Of a stretch of DNA of 64,000 bases, positions 53,405 through 62,917 are shown in pieces. Positions within the stretch are counted from its first letter, which is position 1. Each line of letters opens with the position of its first letter. A program made the position numbers and the translations under genes. Source of the stretch: Pseudomonas sp. A34-9 (GTDB taxonomy: Bacteria > Pseudomonadota > Gammaproteobacteria > Pseudomonadales > Pseudomonadaceae); assembly GCF_029543085.1 (NCBI RefSeq), contig NZ_CP119967.1, forward strand, positions 1,080,501-1,144,500, in the 5' to 3' direction. The notes under the pieces are model-generated. The model did not search any database. It was not told where the DNA came from and worked only from the letters and a program-made list of their open reading frames with translations.

Positions 53405-54856
53405 TCACTGCGCGATGGTTTTCACCGACACGCCGCGCTCGATCGGGGTGGAGCGGCCGTAGATATCTTCGAAACGCTCGATATCGTCTTCACCCAGGTA
53501 CGAACCCGATTGCACTTCGATGATTTCCAGCGGGATCTTGCCCGGGTTGCGCAGGCGATGCACCGAGGCGATCGGGATGTAGGTCGACTGGTTTTCGCAG
53601 AGCAGGAACACGTTGTCATCGCAAGTCACCTCAGCGGTGCCGCTGACCACGATCCAGTGTTCGGCGCGGTGGTGGTGCATCTGCAGCGACAGGCACGCGC
53701 CCGGTTTCACCGAGATGTGCTTGACCTGGAAACGCCCGCCCATATCCACCGAGTCATAGGAGCCCCACGGGCGATAGACTTCGCAGTGGTTCTGGGTTTC
53801 GCTGCGGCCCTGCTCGTTGAGCGTGTTGACCATCTGCTTGACGCCCTGAACCTTGTCTTTGTGGGCGATCATCATGGCGTCTTTGGTTTCGACCACGACG
53901 ATATTTTCCAGACCGATCACCGACACCAGTTTGCCGTTGCCGTGGATCATGCAGTTCTTGCTGTCCTGAATCACCACATCACCTTTGGTGACGTTGCCGT
54001 TGGCGTCTTTCTCGTTGACTTCCCACAGCGACGACCAGCAACCGACATCGCTCCAGCCAGCGGTCAACGGCACGACGCAGGCGCGCTGGGTTTTTTCCAT
54101 GACCGAGTAGTCGATGGAATTGTCCGGGCAGCAGGCGAAGGTGGCTTCGTCCAGCGTGACGGTGTCGGCGTCCTGCTGGCTGCGCTCGAGGGTCAGCAGG
54201 CAGGTGTCGTAGATGTCCGGATCGTGCTTTTTCAGCTCTTCGAGGAAGCGGCTGGCGCGGAACAGGAACATGCCGCTGTTCCAGTAGTAGCCGCCTGATT
54301 CGACGTACTCGGTGGCACGTTTGACGTCAGGTTTTTCAACGAAGTGCGAGACGCGGCTGACGCCTTCGGGCAGCAGCGAATCGCCGGTGGATTTGATGTA
54401 GCCGTAACCGGTTTCCGGTTTGGTCGCCGGTACGCCGAACAGGACCATTTCGCCATTTTCGGCGGCGACGGTGGCCAGGGCGAGGGCGCGTTGCAGGGCT
54501 TTCTGATCTTCCAGCACGTGGTCGGCCGGCAGCACCAGCATCAGTTCGTCACGACCTTCGTTGACCAGCATCATCGCGGTCAGCGCCACGGCCGGCGCGG
54601 TGTTGCGGCCGAACGGTTCCATGAGGATGCGCTGGCATTCCAGATTGCGATTGGCCAACTGCTCGTTGACGATGAAGCGGTGATCCTTGTTGCAGACCAC
54701 GATCGGGGTGTCCATGCCTTCGAACACCAGACGCTCGAGGGTTTGCTGGAAGAGGGTGTGTTCGCCAGTCAGGGCGAGGAATTGCTTAGGGAACTGCTTA
54801 CGCGAAAGCGGCCAGAGACGCGAACCGCTACCACCTGACAAGATCACCGGAATCAT
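53405..54856 (-). CDS. algA: Mannose-6-phosphate isomerase / mannose-1-phosphate guanylyltransferase
   Basis: 483 aa, bifunctional cytoplasmic enzyme giving GDP-mannose for alginate. N-terminal nucleotidyltransferase with SGGSGSRLWPLSRKQFPKQF; FVEKP near 150; C-terminal cupin isomerase with RPWGSYDSVDMGGRFQVKHI and the metal-binding MHHHRAEHW. GGAG precedes ATG 54856; a longer frame upstream lacks homology. Last gene of the alg operon; a 207-nt gap with a REP pair separates it from algF. Confidence 0.97.
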   Translation of the reverse strand: MIPVILSGGSGSRLWPLSRKQFPKQFLALTGEHTLFQQTLERLVFEGMDTPIVVCNKDHRFIVNEQLANRNLECQRILMEPFGRNTAPAVALTAMMLVNEGRDELMLVLPADHVLEDQKALQRALALATVAAENGEMVLFGVPATKPETGYGYIKSTGDSLLPEGVSRVSHFVEKPDVKRATEYVESGGYYWNSGMFLFRASRFLEELKKHDPDIYDTCLLTLERSQQDADTVTLDEATFACCPDNSIDYSVMEKTQRACVVPLTAGWSDVGCWSSLWEVNEKDANGNVTKGDVVIQDSKNCMIHGNGKLVSVIGLENIVVVETKDAMMIAHKDKVQGVKQMVNTLNEQGRSETQNHCEVYRPWGSYDSVDMGGRFQVKHISVKPGACLSLQMHHHRAEHWIVVSGTAEVTCDDNVFLLCENQSTYIPIASVHRLRNPGKIPLEIIEVQSGSYLGEDDIERFEDIYGRSTPIERGVSVKTIAQ

Positions 54857-54951
54857 ATTGTTTACTCCATAAAATCGATTGGTTAGAGGCACGAACGCTG
54901 TGTCGTTTCACTCTTGTTTTTGTCTCGTACCGAGAGGCCGCCGCATTCCCC

Positions 54952-55039
54952 TGTAGGAGCTGCCGAAGGCTGCGATCTGTTGATCTTGATCTTCAAAAAC
55001 AAAGTCAAAAGATCGCAGCGTGCCGCAGCTCCTACAGGG
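54952..55039. repeat. Inverted REP pair, type B, inside the alginate operon
   Basis: CTGTAGGAGCTGCCGAAGGC and CGCAGCTCCTACAGG arms between algF and algA. The right arm has CGTGCCGCAGCT instead of CCTGCGGCAGCT. Confidence 0.92.
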
Positions 55040-55063
55040 GTCAGCGTCTCATCGGAAAAATAA

Positions 55064-55720
55064 TTAGCGGGTCGATACCGGACGTTTCACCCAGACTGGC
55101 GACAGGCTGCTGCCGCTGCCGGTGACGTACAGCACCGCGGCTTCACCGCGTTCCAGCGCGACCGGCTTCACGTCGCCGACTTTCTTGTCGCCTTCGTACA
55201 GCGCCAGGCTGACTTTCACCGGGTTGATTTCACGTTCGCCACGGCCCTTGGCGGCCACGTTCGGCACCACGTCGGTCTTGCCGTCGGCGGTCTTGAGAGT
55301 CAGCGGTTTGTCGCTGAGGTTCTGCACGCGCACCAGGGATTTCTGCTTGTTCTTGAACGGCGGCTCTTCGATCAGTTGCGGCGCGCCGGAAGCGTTGTTG
55401 ACCAGGGTGTAGTAGTGGTCACCGGCGAGTTTCACCGGCAGGGTCTGGCTGCCGATTTTGGCGCTGTAATCACCGCCCGGCATGAAGCTGAAGTCGCTGC
55501 TGGCCAATGGCGCAACGTCGCTCAGGTTGGTGCTGCCGACAGTCGCGCTGACTTCAGCGTTGCTGGCGTTGTAAACGCGCACAAAGGTCGAGCCTTTCGG
55601 TGCGGTCGGGCCGTACAGCGCAGCGTCGCCACCGGCGAAAGCCTGAACCGACAACACGCTCAGACCTGCAACCAGTGCAATGCGTTTTGCGAGACGACGA
55701 GGAGTAGTAGTGAAAGTCAT
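55064..55720 (-). CDS. algF: Alginate O-acetyltransferase component AlgF
   Basis: 218 aa, periplasmic; signal peptide to about residue 29 (VQAFA-GG). Needed with AlgI and AlgJ for alginate O-acetylation. Body of beta strands (STFVRVYNASNAEVSATVGS, FSFMPGGDYSAKIGS, AVLYVTGSGSS) as in the AlgF family. Lies 14 nt after algJ. Confidence 0.95.
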   Translation of the reverse strand: MTFTTTPRRLAKRIALVAGLSVLSVQAFAGGDAALYGPTAPKGSTFVRVYNASNAEVSATVGSTNLSDVAPLASSDFSFMPGGDYSAKIGSQTLPVKLAGDHYYTLVNNASGAPQLIEEPPFKNKQKSLVRVQNLSDKPLTLKTADGKTDVVPNVAAKGRGEREINPVKVSLALYEGDKKVGDVKPVALERGEAAVLYVTGSGSSLSPVWVKRPVSTR

Positions 55721-55734
55721 GGTGTACCTCTCTT

Positions 55735-56910
55735 TCAGTTTTGCGCCCGATCGGGCGTCTCGGATTTAGTGTTGATGGCTACGTTTTGTTGGCGCGCGCC
55801 GGCTTGTTTAAGCTCTGCGACCCACTGCGGGTCGGCGTCACCGATTTCGTTGTTCACAGGCAGATAACGTTCAGGAAACTCCCAGATCAGCACCTGTGGC
55901 GGGCTGTTCTTGAAGTCATCGCTTTTCAGGTAGCTGAGCATCGGCAGGATCGGGCCGTGGCCGTCTTCGGCGTAGCTCACCACGTCGCTGTGCAGCGCTT
56001 GTTTCAGCGCACCGACGAAGTTCCAGTTGGGGTTGGCGCTGTAGCTGGTACCGACCAGTGCCACCGGCACTTCATGGCTGGCGAACAGCGCGTCGTCACC
56101 GGCAGGCTGATCGCCGGCCGCGACGGTGTTGCGCTTTTGCAGCGGCTCTTGCGCCGGCATCAGGTTTTCAAACAGCGGATCGAGCGGCAGGAACAAACGC
56201 AGGTCGCCCTTGTGCGTGACCTTCTCCGCCGGTGTGGTGACGAAGCGCTGCGGCTCGCCGCTGAGCGGGAACTTGTCGGCGATGGTTTTCGCCAGGGTGT
56301 TCGCCGCAATCTCGGCGCCCTCAGGTGTCCAGTGCGTGTCGGTGCGCAGGAACACTTGCTGACCGTTCTGCTTGGCCTGCTGGAAGGGCTTGAGCAGGTC
56401 GGGGGCGAGGATCTTGTCGGCTGCCACACGGTTGTGGAAATCCTGATACAGGTTGGCGTGGATGCTCGCCGGTTTCACTTCACCCAGATGCTCCGGGTAC
56501 AAGCGAACCTTGGCCGGCACAATCGCCATCACCAGTTTCACGCCTTTCTCTTTCAGGGTCTGGCGCACGCCTTCGACCAGCGCATAGTTACCTTGCAGGT
56601 TCAGCTCTTCATTGACGATCGGGTTGAATTCCTCATCGCTGTACAACCACTGATCGCGACCGAGCACCACGCCCGGACGACCTTCGTTGAACAGTTTGAA
56701 ATCCAGCGCGGCCCAGAGGTTGGTGCCCAGACGCTTGATCGGGAATTCATCGTCGTAGTGCGTTTCCACAGCCTTGGTCCAGCGGCCGTTGAGCACCGTT
56801 GCATCGGCGTTGGTGCTGAAGCCGAAGAAGCTGCGTACCGACCACAGACCGAGCACCAGCAGGGTCACCAGGAACAGGGCGATGTAGAAGATGCGTAATG
56901 AGCGGGTCAT
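55735..56910 (-). CDS. algJ: Alginate O-acetylase AlgJ
   Basis: 391 aa, membrane-anchored periplasmic SGNH-like enzyme. N-terminal anchor helix (RIFYIALFLVTLLVLGLWSV); DTHWTPEGAEIA supplies the Asp-x-His, and GTSYSANPNWNF the Ser region. GAGGGA precedes ATG 56910, which lies 10 nt after algI. Works with AlgI, which brings the acetyl group across the membrane. Confidence 0.95.
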   Translation of the reverse strand: MTRSLRIFYIALFLVTLLVLGLWSVRSFFGFSTNADATVLNGRWTKAVETHYDDEFPIKRLGTNLWAALDFKLFNEGRPGVVLGRDQWLYSDEEFNPIVNEELNLQGNYALVEGVRQTLKEKGVKLVMAIVPAKVRLYPEHLGEVKPASIHANLYQDFHNRVAADKILAPDLLKPFQQAKQNGQQVFLRTDTHWTPEGAEIAANTLAKTIADKFPLSGEPQRFVTTPAEKVTHKGDLRLFLPLDPLFENLMPAQEPLQKRNTVAAGDQPAGDDALFASHEVPVALVGTSYSANPNWNFVGALKQALHSDVVSYAEDGHGPILPMLSYLKSDDFKNSPPQVLIWEFPERYLPVNNEIGDADPQWVAELKQAGARQQNVAINTKSETPDRAQN

Positions 56911-56920
56911 GTCAGATCCC

Positions 56921-58486
56921 TCAGAACTGGAAGTAAAGGAACGGCGAGAAGCTTTGCGCCGAGAGTTTGAGAATCGAGGCAATGAACAGCAGCAGGATCA
57001 GGCCGCGCATCACGTAATGTGACCAGTCAGCGCTCCAGTAGGCCGGTTGCACCTGGGCTTCGACGCCGACGGTGTAGCCAGGCTCATGGATGCTCGCCGG
57101 GTTTTCGCCAGGCGCTGCCTTGATCATTCCCGGGGTCGCGGTGGCAGGGCCGTTGGCCTCGACGTTGACTTCAGGTTTGGTTTTGGCTGGCGGCTGGTTG
57201 GTGTACAGATCGCGCAGGCCGAAGAACGCCAGCGTCACGTAAGCCACAACGAGGGTCGCCACTTGCAGACCGGTGAGGCTGGCCTGATTGAGTTCCGACA
57301 GCGACCAGTCGCCGAAGCTGAACATTGCGCCGTACATACGCCCGGCAACGTGCAGGTTCTCGGCACGGAAGATCACCCAGCCCATGACCACGAGCAGGAA
57401 GGTCAGCGCCCAGCGGATCGGGTTGAGGCTGCGTGGTGAAGTGTTCAGGCCCAGGGCTTTTTCAATCGCCAGCCACATCCCGTGCCAGGCACCCCAGACG
57501 ATGTAAGTGATGTTCGCGCCGTGCCACAGACCACCGAGCAGCATGGTCAGGAACAGGTTGCGATAGGTCATCAGCGTGCCTTTGCGGTTGCCGCCGAGGG
57601 TGATGTACAGATAGTCACGCAGCCAGGTCGACAGGCTGATGTGCCAGCGGCGCCAGAACTCGGTGATCGATTGGCTGATGTACGGCTGCTTGAAGTTTTC
57701 CATGAAGCGGAAACCCATCATCAAGCCCAGACCGATGGCCATGTCGCTGTAACCGGAGAAGTCGAAATACAGCTGCGCGGTGTACGCCAGCGCGCCGAGC
57801 CAGGCATCGCCCGTGGTCGGGTTTTGCAGGGCGAAGCAATGGTCGGCGACCACCGCGAGGGTGTCGGCGATGAAGACCTTCTTGATGAAACCCTGCATGA
57901 ACCGCGTGCAGCCCTCGGAGAACTTGTCGAGGGTATGGGTGCGGTTGTTGAACTGGTCGGCGAGGTCGCGGAAGCGCAGTACCGGGCCGGCAATCAGGTG
58001 CGGGAAGATCGCCACGAATGCAGCAAAGTCGATCAGGTTACGGGTGGCCGGGGTGTCGCCGCGATACACGTCGATGATGTAGCTGATCGACTCGAAGATG
58101 TAGAACGAGATACCGATCGGCAGCAGCACGTGGGTGAGGATGAACGGCTCAAGACCGACCGACGTCATCATCGCGTTGATGCTGTCGACGCCGAAGTTGG
58201 CGTACTTGAAGTAGCCGAGGATGCACAGGTCCACCGCGACGCCAAGCAACAGCCAGCGCTGCGCCGGTTTGGTTCTGACACCGGCGGCACCGACTTTGAG
58301 GCCGATCCAGTAGTTCCACAGCGTGACGGCGGCGAACAGCGCGAGGAAGTCCACACGCCACCAGGCGTAGAACACGTAGCTGGCGATCAGCAGCAGCAGG
58401 TTGCGATAGCGTTGCCCGCTCAAGTAGTACAAGCCGAGAAAGATCGGCAAGAACAGAAACAGGAACACGTTGGATGAAAATACCAT
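56921..58486 (-). CDS. algI: Alginate O-acetyltransferase AlgI (MBOAT)
   Basis: 521 aa, about 11 membrane helices. MBOAT hallmark His in MLLGGLWHGANITYIVWGAW, and the conserved QSITEFWRRWHISLSTWLRD. Presumed to carry acetyl groups through the inner membrane to AlgJ/AlgX. GGAGAG precedes ATG 58486. A long C-terminal loop (about 430-480), Pro/Lys/Glu-rich, precedes the last helix. A REPIN lies between it and algL. Confidence 0.96.
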   Translation of the reverse strand: MVFSSNVFLFLFLPIFLGLYYLSGQRYRNLLLLIASYVFYAWWRVDFLALFAAVTLWNYWIGLKVGAAGVRTKPAQRWLLLGVAVDLCILGYFKYANFGVDSINAMMTSVGLEPFILTHVLLPIGISFYIFESISYIIDVYRGDTPATRNLIDFAAFVAIFPHLIAGPVLRFRDLADQFNNRTHTLDKFSEGCTRFMQGFIKKVFIADTLAVVADHCFALQNPTTGDAWLGALAYTAQLYFDFSGYSDMAIGLGLMMGFRFMENFKQPYISQSITEFWRRWHISLSTWLRDYLYITLGGNRKGTLMTYRNLFLTMLLGGLWHGANITYIVWGAWHGMWLAIEKALGLNTSPRSLNPIRWALTFLLVVMGWVIFRAENLHVAGRMYGAMFSFGDWSLSELNQASLTGLQVATLVVAYVTLAFFGLRDLYTNQPPAKTKPEVNVEANGPATATPGMIKAAPGENPASIHEPGYTVGVEAQVQPAYWSADWSHYVMRGLILLLFIASILKLSAQSFSPFLYFQF

Positions 58487-58595
58487 CCCGATCTCTCCAT
58501 GTTTGAACCAACAGTCAAGGGCCAAAGCCCCCCCAAACCCCCCACGAAAAACCGGCGGGCCAACTCACAAATCTCTAAACCTGACACTGGCCCCT

Positions 58596-58683
58596 GTGGG
58601 AGCGAGCCTGCTCGCGAAAGCGTCGTGTCAGTCGACATCACTTTTGAATGTCAGACCGTATTCGCGAGCAGGCTCGCTCCCAC
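58596..58683. repeat. REPIN, type A, inside the alginate operon
   Basis: GTGGGAGCGAGCCTGCTCGC(GAA) at 58596-58618 and its inverse at 58661-58683, in the 214-nt algL-algI gap. Confidence 0.95.
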
Positions 58684-58700
58684 AGGTTTTGCGTCTGGTC

Positions 58701-59825
58701 TTACGAACCCTTGTTGCCCTTTTCATGGAACGGGTCGTAGACCTTGGTCAGGTCCCCGCCGAGGCGGAAGGTCTTGAACGGCTGCATGCCGCGCTTCTTC
58801 TCGATGACATCCGCCGGGCAGGTGTAGAGCGTGCAGAACGGTTCAAGCCAGGCGAATTTCATGTCCTCTTTCAAGTCGGTCATGTCCTGCTTTTTGCCGT
58901 TTTTCTTCTCGAATTCGTCCGGGTCTTTCACCCCCGACAACACTCGATCACCCAGACGTTTCAGCGCACCATTGTTTTCCTGACGCAAATCAACCCCGTT
59001 GACCTGGGCGAAACTGGCGATCATCGCCAGCGGCGGCAGGGCGTAGTTGTGATAGGCGAGGGCGCGTTGCTGGCGCTTGAGTTCGTTCGGCAGGTAACCG
59101 TCGGCATCGACTTGATTGGCGCCGACCTTGTATTCCTTCACCGCCCAGTCAAACAGGTCGCGGCGGTTGGTCGCGACCGAGGTCGCCATCACCGACCATG
59201 CGGCCCAGTACGAGTGGTTGTTGGTTTTTTCCAGTGGCAGGTTGTCCCAGTCGCTGACCACCTGATCGGCCATTTTGCTGAACCACGCTTCGATCTCCTG
59301 CGACTCTTGCTGGTGTTGAGCCAGCGGATGCGAGTCGGAGAATTTCAGGCGAATGTACGAAGACGCCATGCTGCCCAGCGCCCATTTGCGCATCGACTTG
59401 CCGGTGTGGTTGAAGTCTTTCGACATCAACGCGTCGGCCTTGGCCCACGCGGTCAACCAGTTGAGCGTGCAATCAAGCTGCTCCGGACGACCGTCGCGCA
59501 TGAACTGCATCACCCGTTTGGCGGTGCCGCGTTCCAGCGTGGTGATGTCTTTGGTGGTGTCGCGGAAGGCTTTTTCCGACTGCACGTTCAGGGTCGAACG
59601 GGCCTTGTCCGAGCCTTCGTATTTGCTGCGAAATTGCAGCGGCCCGGTGTACGGCGCCGGCATTGCATCGCAGCCTTCGCTGTTATCGCCGGTCTTGAAT
59701 TTATCCACAGGCGCGAAATAGCCCTGAGGTGGACGCAGTGGCGCGGCGGCCTGAGTCGCCCCGGCGAACATCGCCAGGCTCAGCAGCGTCGGTGCCAGAA
59801 AAGATTTCAATTTCGGATTTCGCAT
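58701..59825 (-). CDS. algL: Alginate lyase AlgL
   Basis: 374 aa, periplasmic; signal peptide to about residue 27 (TQA-AA). Cleaves stray alginate in the periplasm by beta-elimination. Catalytic region [20 protein letters not shown] (Asn, His) with the later [15 protein letters not shown]yr; [16 protein letters not shown] is also conserved. ATG 59825 follows GAGG at proper spacing; ATG 59837, overlapping the algX stop, is the longer choice. Confidence 0.96.
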   Translation of the reverse strand: MRNPKLKSFLAPTLLSLAMFAGATQAAAPLRPPQGYFAPVDKFKTGDNSEGCDAMPAPYTGPLQFRSKYEGSDKARSTLNVQSEKAFRDTTKDITTLERGTAKRVMQFMRDGRPEQLDCTLNWLTAWAKADALMSKDFNHTGKSMRKWALGSMASSYIRLKFSDSHPLAQHQQESQEIEAWFSKMADQVVSDWDNLPLEKTNNHSYWAAWSVMATSVATNRRDLFDWAVKEYKVGANQVDADGYLPNELKRQQRALAYHNYALPPLAMIASFAQVNGVDLRQENNGALKRLGDRVLSGVKDPDEFEKKNGKKQDMTDLKEDMKFAWLEPFCTLYTCPADVIEKKRGMQPFKTFRLGGDLTKVYDPFHEKGNKGS

Positions 59826-59833
59826 AGCAGACC

Positions 59834-61294
59834 TCATTGCCCGACCTGAGCGGTTTGTGGCCCAGCGCCCGGGAATACGTTGCGTTTGCAGATTTTCGCT
59901 TCGACTTTCTGTGGCGCGGTACCCGCTTCCGGGCCCTGGACTTCGACCGCCAGCAGGTTTTGCGAGGCCCAGTCTTCGTCCGTGCGCAGCTCAAAGGCGA
60001 AACGACCGTCGGTGTCGGAGGTTTCCGGTTTCTCGATCTTGATGTCCTCGTGGCGACCGTTCATGTACCAGAGGGTGGCTTGCAGGGTTTTCACCGAGGG
60101 GTCGGCGAAGCGGATGTCGACCTGATGGCTGCTGTTTTGCAGGTTCAGGTTCTTGCTGTTGACCAGCAGTTCTTGTTTGCCGCCAGGCTTGAGCGTGGTG
60201 CTCGCGGTCATCTGTGCGTCTTTGCCTTCGCAGCCGTTGTCGAGAAGAGACATCATCTGGCGATAGATGGTTTCCTGGTCGAGGCGGTACAGCGGCGAGA
60301 ATTCCCAGATGAGAATTTTCGGCGGGGTCTTCTGGAATTCGTCGCTGCCGAGGTACTGCAACATCGAACCTTCCAGACCACCGCCGGGGAACGCGACGTT
60401 GAGAATGTCAGCACCGATGGCTTCTTCGAGGAAGCCGGCGAAGTTGTAGTTCTTGCCGCTGTGCGAAGTACCCACGAGGGTGATTTGCGGGTTGCCGGAA
60501 TCGCCGAACAGATCGCCGTCGCCGGCCTCACCTTTCGGCTCGGTGGTGAACTGGTCCATGTACTGGATCGCGTAACTGGTGCCGCACAGTTGCCCGGCCA
60601 TGTTGTGCAGGGTGCCGGTCTTGCCCATGCGCCCGGAGCGTTTGGTTTCGAATTCACGCTTGGGCACGTCGGCGAAGGCCGGGATCTGCTTGACCTTCTC
60701 GGCGACGATTTTCGCCGTGCGCTGCGCACCGTAGGGCGTCCAGTGCTGGTCGCCGCGGAAGTAGAAATCGTGGGCGGGCAGGGTGTCCGGCAGCGATTCG
60801 TTGGTCAGCGGCGACAGGTCTGGCACCACGTAGCCCATCTTGGCGAAACGGCCGAGCATGGTCTTGTAGTTGCCCAGCGCTTTCTCGTAATCGAACGCGG
60901 CTTTTTCCTGCGGGTTGAGCTTGTTGCGATTCACCAGACCTCGGGTCGGCTGGTAAACGATCACCAGCTCGACGCCTTTGGCCTTGAACGCATCGTGCAG
61001 CTGTTGCAGGCGTTTGTAGCCGGCCGGGGTGGTGTCGAACTCGGTACGCAGGTCTTCCTGAGTCCGGAACAGCCAGTCGCCTTGTGCCTGCACCAGGGTG
61101 GTGAAGTTCTGCTGGTAACGCGTGGTGTAGTTCTTCGCGTCATGGGCGGCCGGGCACAGGTTGCAGCACGGTTCGGCGCTGAACTTCGGCGGCGTGGCGG
61201 CGGCGCCTTCATCGGCGCGGGCGCCGTTGCTGGCCGCGAGAATGCCCACGGTCAGGGCCGACAGGCTGAGTAATCTGATCAAGTGTGGGTGCAT
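59834..61294 (-). CDS. algX: Alginate acetylation/export protein AlgX
   Basis: 486 aa, periplasmic; signal peptide cut near ARA-DE. N-terminal SGNH-like catalytic domain related to AlgJ ([18 protein letters not shown] gives Asp-x-His; [13 protein letters not shown] gives Ser), then a C-terminal carbohydrate-binding module (about 350-470). Cysteines of CCNLCP are typical. Adds acetyl groups to alginate in transit. Stop 59834 overlaps the upstream algL reading region. Confidence 0.96.
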   Translation of the reverse strand: MHPHLIRLLSLSALTVGILAASNGARADEGAAATPPKFSAEPCCNLCPAAHDAKNYTTRYQQNFTTLVQAQGDWLFRTQEDLRTEFDTTPAGYKRLQQLHDAFKAKGVELVIVYQPTRGLVNRNKLNPQEKAAFDYEKALGNYKTMLGRFAKMGYVVPDLSPLTNESLPDTLPAHDFYFRGDQHWTPYGAQRTAKIVAEKVKQIPAFADVPKREFETKRSGRMGKTGTLHNMAGQLCGTSYAIQYMDQFTTEPKGEAGDGDLFGDSGNPQITLVGTSHSGKNYNFAGFLEEAIGADILNVAFPGGGLEGSMLQYLGSDEFQKTPPKILIWEFSPLYRLDQETIYRQMMSLLDNGCEGKDAQMTASTTLKPGGKQELLVNSKNLNLQNSSHQVDIRFADPSVKTLQATLWYMNGRHEDIKIEKPETSDTDGRFAFELRTDEDWASQNLLAVEVQGPEAGTAPQKVEAKICKRNVFPGAGPQTAQVGQ

Positions 61295-61304
61295 AAAATT
61301 ATCC

Positions 61305-62891
61305 TCAGTCCTGCAGTTCGGTCTGGCGTTCGACAGGGTCGATCAGCACGGCTTTCTGCTGGCGCACCAGCAGGTCGAGAATTTCATCCTGGCGCTCGCC
61401 GAGGATGCCGTTGAAGCTGATGCCGCTGGATTTGGTCGGCGCCAGCATCGACACGCGATACAGCTCGACACTCAAAGGCGAATCAATCGACAGCGGGCCG
61501 CTGCCGTTGGCCGCCAGTTCACCGCCGACGACGATCAGCGACACCTGCGCATCGAACGGGTCGAGCTTGATGTCACGGTCGGTGTCGGTGAGGTCCTTGA
61601 TGTGCCCGTAGACGCCGGTCAAACCGTTGGCCATGGCGACGTTTTCGTAGAGGCGAATGTTCACGCTGTTACGAATGCGGATGCCGTGGCGCTTGTTGCT
61701 GATGACCTTGTTGCCCCACAGCAGGTTGTCGGCGGACTCGTAAAGGGTGATGCCGTCAGTGTGGTTCTTGTAGATCTCGTTGTAGGCAATGATGTTGTTG
61801 ACGCTGTTACGGTCGATCACCAGGCCCGAGAGGTGGTTGTCGAAGCTTTTGTTGTTGAAGATGAAGCTGTCGTTGACCTCACGGGAAATAATGATCCCGT
61901 GCTTCTTCTTCGTACCGTGCACGGTGTTCTCGGCAATGATCAGGCCGTGGGAACGGTCGTGCGGGTCGATGCCGTAGACGATGTTGTCTTTGTAGGTGTT
62001 GCCCTTGACCACGAAGTCGCGGGTCTCGTAGCAGTAGAAGCCGTACCACATGTCGGAGAACTCGGAGCCGACGATCCAGCCCGTCGGCTCAGGACGCTTG
62101 AGGACCTTGGCCATGTTCGGCGTGTACTGGGAAATACTCACGCCGTACGACTTACTGTTGGCGTAGCCGAAACTGGCCATCTTGCTGTTGACGATGTAGG
62201 TCTCGGTGCCACCCCAGGCGAGCAGGAACGGACGGAATTCCTTCGGCGAGCGGAAGGTCGCCGGGCCGTTGTCCTTCTCGCGCCAGCCAGTGATTTTGGT
62301 GTCACGCACAAACAGCTGACCGTCGTTGACCAGGAACGAACCGGCCTCTTGCGACAGGCGCAATTCCTGGGTCTGACCGTCGATTTCGAGAATGCCTTTA
62401 CGGCCGACCACGATCGGCAGCTTCGACAGGTACACGCCCGGCGAGGTCTCGCTGAAGTACTGCTTGGGCAGTTTCTGCGCCAGATCCTTGAGGTTCATGT
62501 AGCCGTCGTCGACGAAGATCGCCTGCGGGATGCCGTGCTGACGCACCACCCATTCGGCCATCTTGTTGTCGCCGCCGATGAAGTCCTTCAGCGCGTCTTC
62601 CTGCATCATCCGGCGCACGCTGATCTTGCCCGCTTTGCTGCGGTTGATCTTCGCGGCGGCGGCCTCGGCGGTGAAACCGGACAGGTCAGGCAGCTTCGGC
62701 TTGGCCAGTTGCAGCGCCTCGGTCGGCGCGCTGCTGACGGTGTAGGTCTTGGCTTGTTGCAGCTCTTTGGCGGTGGTCGCCGGTTTGCCCTGTTGGGGCA
62801 CAGTCGGTTCCACCGTGGCGAAGGCGCCAGCGGAGGCCAGCAGCATGGCGCCGGCCAACAGGCTGAGCGAGCCTTTCCTTGCATGGTGCAT
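61305..62891 (-). CDS. algG: Poly(beta-D-mannuronate) C5-epimerase AlgG
   Basis: 528 aa, periplasmic; signal peptide to about GAFA. Turns mannuronate into guluronate in the polymer. Right-handed parallel beta-helix with repeating NxxYxN-type turns (GNTYKDNIVYGIDPHDRSHG, IISREVNDSFIFNNKSFDNH) and the DPHDRSHG catalytic motif (Asp, His). GGGAG precedes ATG 62891; ATG 62918 overlaps the algE stop but lacks a ribosome site. Confidence 0.96.
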   Translation of the reverse strand: MHHARKGSLSLLAGAMLLASAGAFATVEPTVPQQGKPATTAKELQQAKTYTVSSAPTEALQLAKPKLPDLSGFTAEAAAAKINRSKAGKISVRRMMQEDALKDFIGGDNKMAEWVVRQHGIPQAIFVDDGYMNLKDLAQKLPKQYFSETSPGVYLSKLPIVVGRKGILEIDGQTQELRLSQEAGSFLVNDGQLFVRDTKITGWREKDNGPATFRSPKEFRPFLLAWGGTETYIVNSKMASFGYANSKSYGVSISQYTPNMAKVLKRPEPTGWIVGSEFSDMWYGFYCYETRDFVVKGNTYKDNIVYGIDPHDRSHGLIIAENTVHGTKKKHGIIISREVNDSFIFNNKSFDNHLSGLVIDRNSVNNIIAYNEIYKNHTDGITLYESADNLLWGNKVISNKRHGIRIRNSVNIRLYENVAMANGLTGVYGHIKDLTDTDRDIKLDPFDAQVSLIVVGGELAANGSGPLSIDSPLSVELYRVSMLAPTKSSGISFNGILGERQDEILDLLVRQQKAVLIDPVERQTELQD

Positions 62892-62917
62892 GTCGGGCAC
62901 TCCCTTGGCGGTTTGCA

